A DNA stretch of 64,000 nt from Glossina fuscipes (Eukaryota > Arthropoda > Insecta > Diptera > Glossinidae), in assembly GCF_014805625.2 (NCBI RefSeq), contig NW_023998431.1, positions 3,780,641 through 3,844,640 on the forward strand. The letters run 5' to 3'. A model generated the notes under the pieces. It was not told where the DNA came from, did not search any database, and saw only the letters and a program-made list of their open reading frames with translations. Below, one piece after another: positions 23,801 to 37,239 of the stretch. Within the stretch, counting starts at the first letter, position 1. Each line of letters begins with the position of its first letter. The position numbers and the translations under genes were made by a program.

Positions 23801-24775
23801 TTTTAAGCATTTTACAGATTATGGCTGAGTTTATGGACCGATTGGTCTGATGATGAAGAATAAAATAGAAAAATGCAATACAAACATAGACAAAGGTTTG
23901 AGGTAATAATCGTGATGATTATCGACGTACATAGAAGCAAATATAGAACCGATATAGTTATTTGAAACGAGTGACAATGTGGACGTGACATTTTGAATCC
24001 ATGATGCTGTAGCGGTGTTGTTAAACGAATTGGGCAATAGGTGTCATCGGTCTACTATACTACTAAAAATAAACATAGTTCATGTGTACAGCATCAATTT
24101 CATGCCAAAAGATTATTTAACATTGTTTGATAACGAACACCTTCACTCCAGCGGTCGAACTCGCAACATTTCGAAAGAAGTTTGGACCAATTACACCGCC
24201 AGGCAAAAGACGGCACCAAACTGTCGCACATTATGATTGGAAAGGTTGTTCGACTATTTGTCTCCCAGCTTCGAATGCGACAATTTTGAATGGCGCGAAA
24301 TTTGGAATGACTCACCTATATAAATACATAAATTTAAGATATCTTTTAAGCCCTACGAATATTTGTTATCCACTTGTCGTTAAGTACTTAATCGATTTTC
24401 CTTTTCTTTCTCATTTTTGAAAAATATGGTAAACACTTGACTTGATGTAAAGACATAGCACGCAAAACGTTTACAATATTTTGTTAATTTTAAACCTGAC
24501 CTTCTAGTAAAATTTAAAAATTATTAAAATAGTTAACCGCAATTAAACAAAGTGACATTACCCGATTAACAGCAGAAAAAAAATCATTATTAATTTCTTT
24601 GATCTGCATTTCTTTCAGTCTAACAAAGTGGCGTATGCAGAAGCAAAAAATGTAAATAATTTTCTCCTAAGCTCACTAAAAATCAGAACAACTTTGTTGT
24701 ACAATTATATGAAGGTGGACTCACATCCATACACAAAAACATGTACGAAGAGACATCCAATATTATTATTGCATA
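20900..24775. other. AT-rich DNA, no gene recognised
   Basis: Largely featureless. The patch 24135-24315 has a less AT-biased sequence with short, frame-broken open stretches on both strands. It could be an old coding remnant, but no motif settles which strand or family. Confidence 0.3.
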
Positions 24776-24787
24776 GTAGTGGTAGCA

Positions 24788-24791
24788 GTAA

Positions 24792-24838
<47 letters not shown>

Positions 24839-24860
24839 TTAATAGCAGTAGTAAGAATAA
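24788..24860 (+). repeat. (TAG)n trinucleotide microsatellite
   Basis: An almost pure TAG/AGT run at 24791-24838 with imperfect flanks. It makes a poly-Ser frame that is not a gene. Confidence 0.9.
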
Positions 24861-25786
24861 AGCAAAATACATACATGCCTAAGTAGTAATAGCACCGCCA
24901 CAGTCACCACTACTAACTAACATAAAGTAAAGTTAATATTTGCAGAATAAAAGCGAACACTGAAAACAAAAACTCAAACACATTTCAGAAATATATATGA
25001 GAGCATACAAACACTAATAGCCACATTCATAAGCACACACAGAGGCACAGCCATAGTCGCAAAAATGTACACATATATGTGTATGTATGCATATGTACTA
25101 TGAGAAATGTCACAGTTAAAATTAAACAAAACTACACAAGTATATATACACGCACATTATATGGTTGCTTGATAAAGGTTGCTGACACGTACGTACGAGC
25201 AGGGCAAAAAAATAAAAAAGGAAAAAAATTTCATTTGTTGACAGTGGTCATTAATTATTCTCATTTAATTCGGTTACCAATTCTGTCATATATGTACACA
25301 ACACACATACGTGCCGCATGCATGTGCAGATGAATGAATGTATATTTGCGTTTGATTATCGTACTCATCATAGCAAGTAACGTATGCACATCTGCGGTAA
25401 GGCTTGAAATTATACTTTTTCCAATTTTTACGTGTTTTTTTGTGTTTTTTTTTTTTCGTGTTTTATTCATGCCTTGCGCATGATGGCAGTGGCACCTTTT
25501 CATTAATGCAAACTGCTCGTATATCGACGCAATATAGATAAGTAATCAAAAAAATGTTAAGCTAATAATAAATTTGTAACACGTATTAATGCAAGTATTT
25601 AGTCATCATACGGCAAGTGTATGCACAAATATGTGTATTGAATGTTCATTAGAGATATATGAATAATTTATTTTAAGGGCTTAATACTTTTTAGATGTAA
25701 GTAATATGCGTGCGTTTATAAGCAAATATTAAGTTATGAGGAATTTTCGTGCGTATAGAATAAAGTATAAACTATAGATGGCCCAT

Positions 25787-25824
<38 letters not shown>
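25787..25824 (+). repeat. (CAA)n trinucleotide microsatellite
   Basis: About twelve CAA units. Confidence 0.95.
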
Positions 25825-25825
<1 letters not shown>

Positions 25826-26103
25826 AACTACAAAGTCAACGACTCTCGTATTTTATAAAGCTTTTAACTATTCACACTTTAATGCATAAGCAAGCAGTTT
25901 TACTTGTTTAACGCACGTAAATCTACACTACCTCTTACACTTATTTACATGGATATAAACAGTAAGGTATCCAGACACTTCTCTACGTACGCGCACCTAT
26001 GAACTATGATATCATTTTATCTTTATATACAAACATACACCAGAAAATTATATCTATGCTATACAAACAGAGTCTACATGCGAGGCTACCATTTAGAGAT
26101 TTC

Positions 26104-26490
26104 ATATATATGTATATATATATATACATATATATATATATTCGCACACCGCATGCACGCATAAGTACGCAAGCATACATGCACATATACAAACACCCAC
26201 ATATAAGCCAACAGAGAGATATATTAACGAGTGGATTTACATTTCCAAGTATCTTAGTAGATTTACACAGGTTTTGATCTCATTTTCATCGCATAAAACC
26301 AACAAATCTAATTATAACCAACAACCGTAGCAACAAATGCACACAATCGCATACACGCAAATACAGTTATGCACATATCTGTATATAAAAATGTACGAAT
26401 GTATATATGTATACATATATGTATACATATGTACATGTATATATGTATACATATATGTATACATATATACATATATACATATATTATATA
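26104..26490. repeat. TA and TATG/CATA dinucleotide-rich blocks
   Basis: TA runs at 26104-26141 and alternating TATACATATGTATA blocks at 26400-26485. Both strands give spurious Tyr/Ile/Cys-rich frames. Confidence 0.85.
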
Positions 26491-26529
26491 CAGCCAGCGC
26501 ACATGGTGATATTATAATTGCGTATTAAA

Positions 26530-29500
26530 TATGAATTCATCTATATATGGGCGAGCATAAACGTGAGCAATCAAAATAAATTTTGTCAGCAATTTTTGCG
26601 GTCCGTCGTAGAAATTAACAAAATCTGTAAATACACTGAAAAGTTTTCGATTACAGTTAAAAGGTTTTAACGACTTACGTACTTCTTACTTACGTACATA
26701 CGTACGCTCTTACATTATAAATTGCTACGCGAGAATGTATTATAAATTGTAAAAGTTTTTAATATTATTAGCTCGTCTTCGTAAGATTTCAACAAACTAA
26801 CAAGTCTATTAACAAAAGCGTTATGTATTGCAATAACATACACGATGGCCACCTTTAATACAGAAGCTACAAAGTCGATATGTGCAATTTCAAAGCAACA
26901 ATGCATGAATTCATGATGAAAATCAGATTGTTTATCCTTTCGAACCCAAGTTTTACGAAACAGTTAAGGGTTTAACGTTATAAGCTTACGTCGTGCCTTT
27001 ATGGGTATCAAACATTGGCTAAAGTCGCGCGAAACATTTGTATATGAATAATTGACCAATAAACGGAGCATCTTGAGGATTAATTTCTTCGTAAAATGAG
27101 TTTGCAAAATGCGTCCGGTACGCAGTTTCGTTTACATCCATTCGTGGCGCACTTGTCTCCCTAAGCGACCTTCAACGCTGACCTCTCGGTGAAGACATGC
27201 TTACACTGCCGGTAGAAATTCTTGATTTTATTTAATGCGCGATAGTGCGTATACTTAAAGTGTTAATACGAAAGGAGTCCAAATTTCGTGATGAAGACAA
27301 GTGAAAACTCGTTACAAATATGGAAAGAAACATCGTCTTTGGCTTCTCTTTCCTCAACTGCTTCTTAACATGCACTAGATGTATTTGGCATTCTCTTTCG
27401 TTTGTCATTCGTGCTCGTTTAGATGCTTTCCGACATTTGTATTATAAAATTTGAGTGTTCATACCTAAAACATATTCTTATATAGATCGATTTTGAATAT
27501 TACATCTCAGGCATGATCGCGGCCTACGCATATGAGAATGCGAATTCTTAACGCCGTTGAATATGTTTAGTGTAGTTAAATTTGCTTAGAAGAGAAAGAG
27601 AGCGAGAGAGAGAGCGAGGATCGGCAGCTTCAATTCAACTTTTTAATTAAAGAAGTTTATGAACGTAAAGTGTCCTGTACAAGCGAGAGGATTGCGAACA
27701 AGTGCTCTTATATGGTATGAAAATATGTTATTTTCGCGTTATTTTCGTAAGCAAGTCTAGCAAAGCGTTCCCCGTATAGGCTTTCAGGTATTTTTGCTTC
27801 CTTCTCGGTTTTTCATCCCGTAAGAAACGAAAGCACTTAGTACAGACGAGATCGATTGACATCATTAAGTTTCCGCGCGAAAGCAAGAGCTACAGCAGGA
27901 AGCAGCAACAGGGCCATTAAGAGAGCCTGTAACGAGGAAGAGCCCACTGATATCGTTTTTGGGGGAAACTCTGAAACCTTGTTTAGAGAGAAAGGCATAA
28001 AACAATTTAAAGTTACTACATCGGAAGGCGAAGAGGAGCAACAATGTTAATTAAAAAAATCAGAATATCTCGGACGGGGACTTTATGTTATCAACGCTAC
28101 AAACTACGGATTACAATGAGAAGAACAAATCGGATTAATGATGATGAAATAGTCACGACGTGAGTATGATGGTTAGTTACTTGCTTATTAATCATTGATT
28201 TTCTGATATTGAAATAATACAATTTAACTATACGACTATGTGTACCACACCCATAGGTTTCAAGTTATAATAAAAACAGTACGACCAAAGGACTTTTAGT
28301 GTCCGCCGTTCGCATCCTCTCAAAATCGATATATATGTATATACTTATGAGTATATAGTTACTGTTACAGATTTATAACTCGACAAAACAAAACTCTAAC
28401 CGTGTTGTGTGCTGTTCATGTTGATGTATATGAAATAATGTGCTTTAGTTATTCTATTATAAAAATTTATATCTTTTCGTATAACGTGAGTGTACAGTAA
28501 AAATGCTCTACAACAAACATTCTTCATTGCAAACCAGATGTAAATCAGAAGTCAATCCACGCACGCAGTGTCTGGTGTAACTTTTTATAAAGACAAAGAC
28601 TGAACTGAAGCCATAGTCCTTATTTTCAAGCAGTTTTTTTTTTTCTTTGTTGCTTTTAAGTTTACGAAAGATATGACTTGATTTTGATATATATAAGTAT
28701 AAGTGTATAAAAATTTTTAATGAAACTACAAAAATCGATTTTATCGTTATAATATCAATGGATTTAGCAAGAACAGCTAAATATAATACAAATCGTGAGG
28801 GGGGCTTTGCAGTATTAGATACAACAGTTTTTCAATTTATATGTACCTTTCAGTTGAGTCTACTTTATTTATATATATAGCTAAACAAACAAATTGGATG
28901 GCCATGAAGAATAATAAAATGAAATTTAATATTAGTTACTACATGTGTTGTATGAGCAAATTACTGGTTTAATACTTTCAATAACGCTAACCGTATGGTT
29001 TGCGCGCGCACACACACACACGCAAAGATTCATAAATTATGGCTATATGACTTAGAAGAAAAACACCGAAATCTGCCGTACAAGCTGATGTTGAAAGTGC
29101 GCCAGAATCCGCTTTTAATTCGTTTCAGTGCAATCCAAACGAATCTACAGACCAATCAGTATCAATATTACTTACTATTTGATATTCTTGAGAAGAAAGT
29201 AGAAACACGATTATCGAAAAGGGAAATAATGCTGTCTCCATTTCGAATACTGAAATCCATTTACGCCGACGGAAGCTGAAAAAATAGTGAATAAAGTGAA
29301 CAAATTAGGAAGTAAAGTTCATCCGTTAACTTATATGATTTTACTATATATGGACAATATTTGCCTGAATTGGAATAACGTTAGAGTAACCATATCGGTC
29401 CGGAAGGAGTCTATAGTGAACAATAATGTCGCTGCAGATGGAGAAATAGGCTGATTCCGGGATCTTACCAGCCGCTAGGTACACTTGAAATCTCCCTGAA

Positions 29501-30900
29501 ATATATATAAGAGTTTTATGTATATGCTGTACGGAAAACCCCTTAGCACTAATTTTTACAGATTTCGATTATTGATTTACCACGACGGCCAGTTACGTGG
29601 CTAGCAATCATTTTTATATAGCGCTTGAATATCACATTTTAACCCTTGCATTATTTTACCTAAGCACACACACCTAAGAATGTAGGCGAGGTGAGGAGAA
29701 ACTTTACCGTGTTTGCGTATTTAGTTTTGCAAATACTGTATGCTATATGTGCAACGGTGACGATACTTTTTTAAGGCTTTTGTTATATTGCGTAATCAAC
29801 ACTTATTTGATTTGCTTGTTAGCACTGAAAGTTAAACGTTAATGGTAATAACTATCGATGACTTGTGCGATATTTTTGAGGAAACTAACCTAACGGTTTA
29901 AAATTGACGAAAACTTGATTCTATATATATGTCGAGGCACTGCAGACTTTTATCCGTTTGCTCTAGGAGAGCCCTTACTACTCGTTCTAATCTATTCAAG
30001 TGGCAATAGTTTTTCATCAGTCTGAATATCGGAAAACAGAAAACTCGATTAGACTTATTACCCATCACTTAATTGCTGTAACACAAAAGACGAGAGTTGC
30101 GTACATAATTGCGACAGGACCGCATGATTTGGAATAACAACAATCTTGATTTTAGAGCTGATAGCAAAGAACCGCATTTTTTATAGAGAGTTTTAATCAG
30201 TACTCAAGCTAGAGATTTCAGTAGTGTCATGTGTAGTAGGTTAAGTGACAAATACTTGTGTATCGTCTCTAGTGGAAAAAGAGTTGATTTAAATAATTAT
30301 TTTTCCGAAGCAGAGCTGTGTTTACTTCGTTCAAGCACAGAAGCTTGTAATTAATAAAGCCGTAAACTGATAGAAAGAGTTTGATGAGTAGAAGGGGAAG
30401 AACGTTGATGACGCTCAATCGTCATGGGCTAAGTATTAGTATGACAAAGAATAGATGATTTGTTGGACTGCTATTCTGCTAACTATCGATAAACCTTGGA
30501 TCTATCACGAATCACCGAAAGAACGACAGTTATTTGACGGATGATCACTTCGTGGTTAGCCGTCTGCGGAACTCGTACCACGAGAAGCACTATTGACCAA
30601 CATAAATAAAGAATGTAATCAGTGGAAACCATAATCCACTTATGCATCAAATATGAAAAAATAATATTCGTTTGATCTCTGCATACACTCTGATCATTCA
30701 ATTCGCATTTTATCAAATATTTTCTGAAGAGAATGAACTTTGAACTGAATCAAGGAAATTATAATTAAACTTTGGCATAAGCTAGGTGAGCCGCAGACGT
30801 TAATAGATTGCAATATTCTCTCCCGTAAAGTTTACTAGATAAAGTTCTTCTCTTCACAAAAAATGCGTTTTATTTAAACAAATAAATTTGTCTTTGAGTG
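26530..30900. other. AT-rich DNA, no gene recognised
   Basis: A GC/CA alternating run lies at 28997-29015 and a GA-rich patch at 27592-27620. A 64-codon frame at 27856-28050 (plus) has mixed codon use and an acidic C-terminus, but no recognisable family. A 77-codon minus frame at 30716-30483 is likewise unidentified. Confidence 0.35.
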
Positions 30901-30939
30901 AAAAATGTTTACAAATTTCTTTCTAATTTAGAGACCAAG

Positions 30940-32232
30940 TTCCATTAAGAGACACTGCCCAACCCCTTCCTGCTTTGCCAAAGATAAGAGACAAATATTG
31001 ATTGGCAAATATTTTCAGTCATTGAAGTTTAACAAATGGAGAGAGATGCACTTCATTTTGCTGCTATGTTCCAATGCTCAATACACTTGAGGGTTTGAAA
31101 TAGTTGCCCACATTACCGTGGACTAAGGGCAATCTGTTTGGGAAAAAAAAGCACTTTATTAATCTAAACAACAACGAAACTACTTTCCAAGTCGAGAGAT
31201 TTTTTTTGGAGATTGAAAATCAATCATATTCAAGTTAAGGAGCGAGAAACTTGTGGTGTTCAACGGACTTGAAGACAGCTTATGGTGATTTAAAAAAGCA
31301 AAGATTTGCTACCAAGCTGATCCGCCGGTTCTTAATTGATTAATTTTTCCCATTTCAGAACATTGCTCCTAAAGCCGATCAACTTTGAATTTTTTATTAT
31401 CCACAAAGAACCCCTAACTGTAGTTTGAGGCAGGTTAGGTATTCAGTAGTGTAGGCTCTGGACAATTAAAGGAGTCATCTTTGAATCATAAAACTAAACG
31501 ATAATTCGGATCGTAGTGACGGTCAATCGCGTGCGAATTGGAGAGCGAAGCTATATCGAAACTTCTATACTTCTATATGAACGTCACTTGGAATCTGAGA
31601 GCTGAGAGTTTTTTTTCCAGGCTAAAGAACCACGTACTACTAATTGAAGAGTTACCGACTTATCTTCAACTTCAGATTCGTGCTGTTACGATAGACAAGA
31701 AACGCAAAATATTACTCGAAAATTTAAAAATTTTTTTAGGCAGTGCAAACTGTGTTTCCTATTAGGCTTAGTCATAGTTGAATTAAAAAATCAAATCAAT
31801 GAAATGTTGTCAAATAAGTCCTCTTGAAATGGGCGGTTGGCGAATTTAGATTACGCTGATCCTGGTGTACGTGAGCGTTAATTAATTGTTTGCAAGTTTT
31901 ACAACTTTTCGAGCTTCAAAAGTGAACTTTTGCACACTTCAAATTAACTTAAGATTTGTTTACTACATTCGCTAGAACTTTCGTAAGCTTAAGATGAAGA
32001 TCTAGGCGGATAATTGGTCTCCGAAGAATCATTAAAATCATTTTTCAAAGAGTTACGGAGACATTATGACATATTTCGTTCCTCTCAAGGGGGGCCTTTT
32101 GTGCAAAGTAACGAAATGCTTTACGCAGCGCTCGTAAACTTTTCATCACATCTAACTCTTACAGATGTTATTTTATTTAGTAACGAAAGTAACGAAAGAC
32201 TTTTCGGAAGCTTTACATCCATAAAAACGTAG
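30940..32232 (+). other. Stretch with several protein-like but interrupted plus-strand frames
   Basis: Open stretches at about 30940-31090, 31538-31765 and 32014-32232 have mixed amino-acid composition (for example a Leu/Glu/Lys-rich segment LIEELPTYLQLQIRAV near 31640-31690, and FFKELRRHYDIF near 32045). In between, one frame is interrupted by several stops. No known domain is recognised. A decayed gene or transposon open frame is possible, but lengths of 70-75 codons are common by chance here. Confidence 0.2.
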
Positions 32233-32340
32233 GTGTTGTCCGGATAAGTACTTCATTTTCTAAACTTTAACAATTACAATTTGTTTTCACTAAAGACATA
32301 CATACAATGACTCAATAGATGCAGAAAGCAAAGATTAAAA

Positions 32341-32364
32341 TTTTTTTTTTTTTTTTTTTTTTTT
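32341..32364 (+). repeat. Poly(T) run, 24 bases
   Basis: Uninterrupted T tract followed by A-rich DNA on the plus strand. It gives Lys/Phe-repeat frames on the minus strand. No retroposed sequence is recognisable next to it. Confidence 0.9.
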
Positions 32365-32599
32365 AAAGTTGAATAACACAATAGAGATTGAAAGGAATAG
32401 AAAAAAAAGAAAAAAATATAAGAAATGCATGGAAATCCCTTTTCTAGGAAAACAAAAGTACATTGTAGCAAACAATGGAAAGAAACAAAAAAAATAGGTG
32501 GACATGCAGGTGGAATAAAAGAATACGTACACTAGAGAAACCGACAGCCATACGCAATTAGTTTAAGTAAGGGTGAGGCATATGTGTGATTTACAAACC

Positions 32600-34925
32600 A
32601 GACAAATATCTACTTGGGCACACATATGAACTGCAACTGCAAAAGTCTTCTTTATAATGTGTTTTGTTAGAGAAAAACGGAAACGGATGCCAGTAAAAAC
32701 AAAAAAAAAAAAAAACTTTTTAACTCTAACTTTGACAACGCAAACCTTAGCCTAAAGCTTATATATTTATACTTGTCAAAGAAGGCTAAAATAAAGAAAA
32801 AAGACAAAGAGGGGCACGAAGAGAAAGATAGATAGAGAACGGGAGATGTGCGTATAAGAAAGGGATAGTCAAGAAGGAGAATTGCATTGTTGGTTATTTA
32901 ACAAGAGAACGGTCATTATCCTTATGTGCGTACATGCTCAGAGGTCTATATATAAACAGATTAACAACATTCACCAGCATTCACATCACAGATACTTGTA
33001 TAAACATATTTTTAATACTTTGCATGTGTGGCAATATTTCTTTGCTACTCCGGTTCTTACGTCATTGCCTACGCATATTATATGTATATACATATACATA
33101 TATACACATGCCTGTTAATACGTATATATATACATGTATATATATATATATATATGTACATAATTTTATCGTCACAAAATTTGTTGCAGAGTGCAAATAT
33201 TTGTTCAAGTCATTGTTTTAAAATGAATGCCACCACCAGTTCCACAAACACACACAAAAGCACCTACAATGCATTGAGTTTTGCTATCGTTTATGTGCGT
33301 ATGTATGGTTGAAATATTTTTGCTTACATTTCTTACTTGACTCTTCACCAACCGATTGTACATAATGCGGTCATTATGAGAGTCTGGCTGGCGCTTGTTT
33401 TATACTGTTTTACTGTTAATGATGTTTACGTAAGAAAAACTAAACAAAACAAAATAATAATAAAAAGAAAACGTAAAGCAAAACATGCATTAGCACTGAA
33501 AAGCATTTGTGTTTTTGCTTTGAGTTAAGTAAAAATTTTTGCATAATAAATGAAAAATGATTACAGCGTAAGTCGTTCTTTCTTTCTCTTTCTCATTCTA
33601 TCTATCTCTATTCCTCTCTCTTTTTCTCTCTTCCTTTCTATTTTTCTGGTGCTACACAATGCCATGCCATAAAGGTGGATAAATGAAATTTTGATATAAA
33701 AAGTAAAATATTATTTTTTTTTAACTGCAAACGAAGAAGAATTTTCGCTGATCAAATAAATAAACTTTTACAAGAAAAGCAAAGAAGTTGAAAATGCAAA
33801 TTTTTGTTAAAAATAAAAAAAAAAAAAAAGCAATAATAATAATAATTTTATTATATTCAATATTGTACAACCTTTTTTAAGAAATGTTCAAAGTAATTAA
33901 CAATGAAAAATGCTAAGTGCTTAGGGTGCGCGAAAATCCTCCTACACTACATTTCAGAGCCTATGCATGCCAGGAAAACATTCTCAACATATTTTGATAG
34001 CTGAAGTTCAAAGCAAATATAGGACAACTTGTTCTAATGTATTTGTTAAGGCTAGGCCTAGGTACCCATACATTACACATGTTACTTTACGTGTTACCAC
34101 TCATAAAAAAACTAAATGCCTTATATGCCTACATTGCTACTACTACAGCACAGACGATCACTTTGAAAGTTTTTTACACAATAAACGTAACGAACGTAGC
34201 TCCACATAACGGTAAATATCTGCAATCCTAATCATCTGTCTAGCGTCCTGAAAAAAGCTATTTTAACCTTGTATAGAGAAAACTTGAACATTATTTATAT
34301 CAAATGTTGAATGTCTCTGTGCCTAAGAGCCTATAATATATAAATTAATACTCACCTGAATCGATGAGGAATTCAAGGTAACTTACACATAAAAAATCTT
34401 ATTATAGACGGGCATGGTGAGCAACGGATCACCGCGAATGAAAGGGATTTAATTCATAAAAAAAAGGTTATGACAAAAATATTCTGGACAGAGAAAATTA
34501 AAGAAAATCAAAAGAACTACTTTACAGATAACTGCAGTAAAGCTATAAAAATCAACTGCCGACTACGTTTTTAGTATCATTTATATAAAAGTGAACCTTT
34601 TCCGTAATAGCCGTAAGTCTCTACCTCCACGGAAGATCGTTTATTTAGGAAAAATAACGACCATCGACACAACGGTTACTTGAGCGCAAAAAGCTAAGCA
34701 TTGAAGATAAACCAAATGAAAAAATTCTATTCGACCATAACTGAATCTTTTATAGACAACGCCTCATCCGTCGTCTGACATCGTGACGTCCGCGTTTATT
34801 AATTAATTTAGAATTAACGCATTTAGCTTCTCGTATTCTCTTCAAGTCCTTTTATTTGATAATCAATGGATTGTACTGAGAAGACAAAAGCGCAACCTCC
34901 ACGTTGTGGGATCCACTATATTTAT
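32600..34925. other. AT-rich DNA with TA microsatellite
   Basis: A TATACATATA/TA run lies at about 33085-33158 and a pyrimidine-rich patch at 33577-33650. The frames here are repeat by-products or chance. Confidence 0.35.
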
Positions 34926-34929
34926 GTTG

Positions 34930-35480
34930 AAATTAACACATTTTTAGCCAGATAGTGTATCCTCATGTGAGGAAAGTATAGATTAATTTTTAATAGTCTG
35001 TCTCTTTTACCTTATAAGCAACGACAAGTAAGCGTACAAAAAGTGAAAAAAATTAAAAATTAAATTATTTACAGTTCTATGTAATCGTGGTCGATTTTTT
35101 CCAATTTTGTACAGGTACTGTAGATCCACGCATAGAGCATCAGTCCAAAATTTTATCGTTGTATCTGTTGTGGTCTATAAGTAAGACCAATATAACGACA
35201 TTGTTTTAATTCCTGGCAACAGAGATGGTAATCGGGTCGTTTAACCGATGTATCCCGTTCTCAATTCCAACTTGCGTACACAAACTCTAATGTTTCTGCC
35301 GAAACTGAAGCCAATGGAGCGAATTTTTGCAAACAAGAGAATGTTTACCACAGGCATTACACAGACAGACGTACGCGCTTAAATAAGTTTAGAAGTTAGT
35401 ACCGATCAAGAATATATGTACTTTACGGAGTCTATGAAACTTAGTTTTGTGTGTGTTTGAAACGTTGTGACGGGTATTAT
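34930..35480 (-). mobile_element. mini-me-like element, subfamily 1 (copy F)
   Basis: Contains AAAAGTGAAAAAAATTAAAAATT (35039-35061), TTTTTTCCAATTTTGTACAGG, TTCAATTCCAACTTGCGTAC-like sequence (35260-35280), ACAGGCATTACACAGACAGACG and GATCAAGAATATATGTACTTTA (35405-35426). The AAGCTTCC flank has mutated. Confidence 0.65.
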
Positions 35481-35587
35481 AAAATTTGCTTGATTTACTT
35501 AGTAATACAATCCGTGGATTAAAACACGTCGGTGCCCGAAATTTAATAAAATATATATATATAACAAAACTGTAACTTATATGTTGA

Positions 35588-35730
35588 ACAAAAGAAAACA
35601 AGACGGCCGGATAAGCTTAGATCCATTCAGACAGTGGTTGTGAAACGATCGGTGTAATAAAAGGTGGGTCTACCAAGTCATTCTAGGCATTGTATACATC
35701 CTAGCAAACTTAGTATACGCCGTGCCACAA
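35588..35730 (-). mobile_element. mini-me-like element, subfamily 2 (copy 3, partial)
   Basis: On the minus strand it reads GGCGTATACTAAGTTTGC, GGATGTATACAATGCC, AGACCCACCTTTTATTACACCGATC and GGATCTAAGCTTATCCGGCCGTC. These are the proximal half of the subfamily up to the GTCY run. The distal half is absent. Confidence 0.6.
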
Positions 35731-35734
35731 GAGA

Positions 35735-36550
35735 GGTAGGTATCAATCTAAACGTATAAATTACGCAAATGACATTTTGATATCCAGTTTATAAGTTTTA
35801 TTACCCCTTGTCCACATAATGTAGTCGAATTAGATATTTGTATCCATTGCGGGGCTCTATTTGAAAGCGCTGTCATCTGTGAATAAACGTTTATGAGAGA
35901 GGCTAAAACCCGACAAATGTATATCAAAAAACAAACGCAATCAAGAAAACTATGAATAAGAATGCTATAACTGGGCAAAGCCGACATAGTCTACCACATC
36001 GCCGAATGCGGTCGTTCACGCATGTTCTCTGCAAATATATTTTTGATAGCCCCCATATCGGAGGATACTCAAAACGTCAACTAACTTGGTCCAAATTTAG
36101 CAACCGTAATTTACATGCCGAAAATTTTACGGCTGCTTCCGTAAAATAGCAAACCACATATTCAAGCTTGCTTGCTTTCAGGATTCGCCCTGGTGTGCTC
36201 TAAAGAGTAAACCTATATGATCGAAGTTTCTTATGCTTAAGTTACTAAGGACAAAACGTCGTCATAAAATATTAAAAATTAGTCCTTTCCGGTATATCCA
36301 GGCTTCTATACCATTACAAGCCTTATGTGCAATTGGAACCAAAGAATGGACCTACATGATCCAAAACTTAATTACATTAATACTTGTGTCAAATTATTAT
36401 TATAAACGAAGTCTCATCAAGAATATTGAAATATATGCTTTTTCAATTTCCGTTGGAATGGGAAGGGCTTCAAAAAATCGCTCTATCTGTTCCAAGATTG
36501 TCATGCCGAATTATTACTGGGCGATATTCGGCATCAAAATATCTTGATAA
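35735..36550. other. No gene recognised
   Basis: Short open frames on both strands only. The text GACCTACATGATCC at about 36350 resembles GACCTACATGATTC near 38031, hinting at a further decayed dispersed repeat. Confidence 0.25.
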
Positions 36551-36555
36551 TTGCG

Positions 36556-36685
36556 GTCTTCGAGTTGAACAGAAACTACACGGGCAGAGAAGCTAAGATC
36601 GATTCAGAAAGTGACGCTGAATCGGTCATTTTAATAAAAGATGGCTCTACGTTAAGGTCATCTGGGTGCTATATATGTCCGGACA
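36556..36685 (-). mobile_element. mini-me-like element, subfamily 2 (copy 4, partial)
   Basis: On the minus strand it has CTTTTATTAAAATGACCGATTCAG, TTTCTGAATCGATCTTAGCTTC and TGCCCGTGTAGTTTCTGTTC. A subfamily-1 copy begins about 30 bases away. Confidence 0.5.
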
Positions 36686-36713
36686 AAATTTATGTATCCT
36701 CTGCAAGTAAGAA

Positions 36714-37235
36714 AATTATATTCGGCTGTGATAGAATCTTTTATAGCTATCACCGTTCTCGTAGAGAAGACTAAAAAAACGGAAGACTACATTTCTGTAC
36801 CCGATATTATGAGGTGGGCGTGAAAAATGCTTCTATTTTTTTGGAGTAGAAGTGAAAATTTATATCATGTGTGTTTGTTGCAGTTTATGAGTAACGAGAA
36901 AACAATATGTGAAGCAAAAGTGTTCTCACTTTACGTCAAATTTCAGGCGTGTCCTTCAACCGATTTTACCCATCTTCAATGTCAGTCTGCGTGCAAGAAC
37001 TTCCACTGTCTCTATTAAATCTGAAGTCAATAGCTTAATTTTTACAGCCAAGAGAATTTTTGCAACAGGCAGACAAATGGACATGTTTAATTCGGCTCAA
37101 AATTTGATGCCGATCAAAATGATGTATACTTTATGTGTTCTTTGAAGCTTCCTCCTGACTGTTGTCAACGCTTTGATAAGATGAATATATCCCCTGTTCT
37201 ATGGTGATGGGTATACGAATGTGAAAAGAATCATA
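36714..37235 (-). mobile_element. mini-me-like element, subfamily 1 (copy G, both ends present)
   Basis: Left end AGTAAGAAAATTATATTCGG at 36715, followed by CTGTGATAGAATC. Middle blocks: ACTTTACGTCAAATTTCAGGCGTG, CTGCGTGCAAGAACTTCC, ACAGGCAGACAAATGGACATG, TTGATGCCGATCAAAATGATG. Right end: GATGAATATATCCCC, ATGGTGATGGGTATACGAATGTG (about 37201-37223). At about 520 bp this is the most complete copy for defining the element. It has no coding capacity. Confidence 0.75.
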
Positions 37236-37239
37236 GTAA

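Noticed and set aside
24127..24420. 97-codon plus frame overlapping a 71-codon minus frame, considered as a zinc-finger or transposase remnant
   Set aside because: Motif spacing did not fit any family on either strand, and the length is within chance expectation.
24628..24882. Poly-Ser frame
   Set aside because: Translation of the (TAG)n microsatellite read in the AGT phase.
26004..26528. Several Tyr/Ile/Cys-rich frames on both strands
   Set aside because: Products of TA and TATG/CATA repeats.
32274..32532. Phe/Lys-repeat minus-strand frames
   Set aside because: Derived from the T24 run and A-rich flanks.
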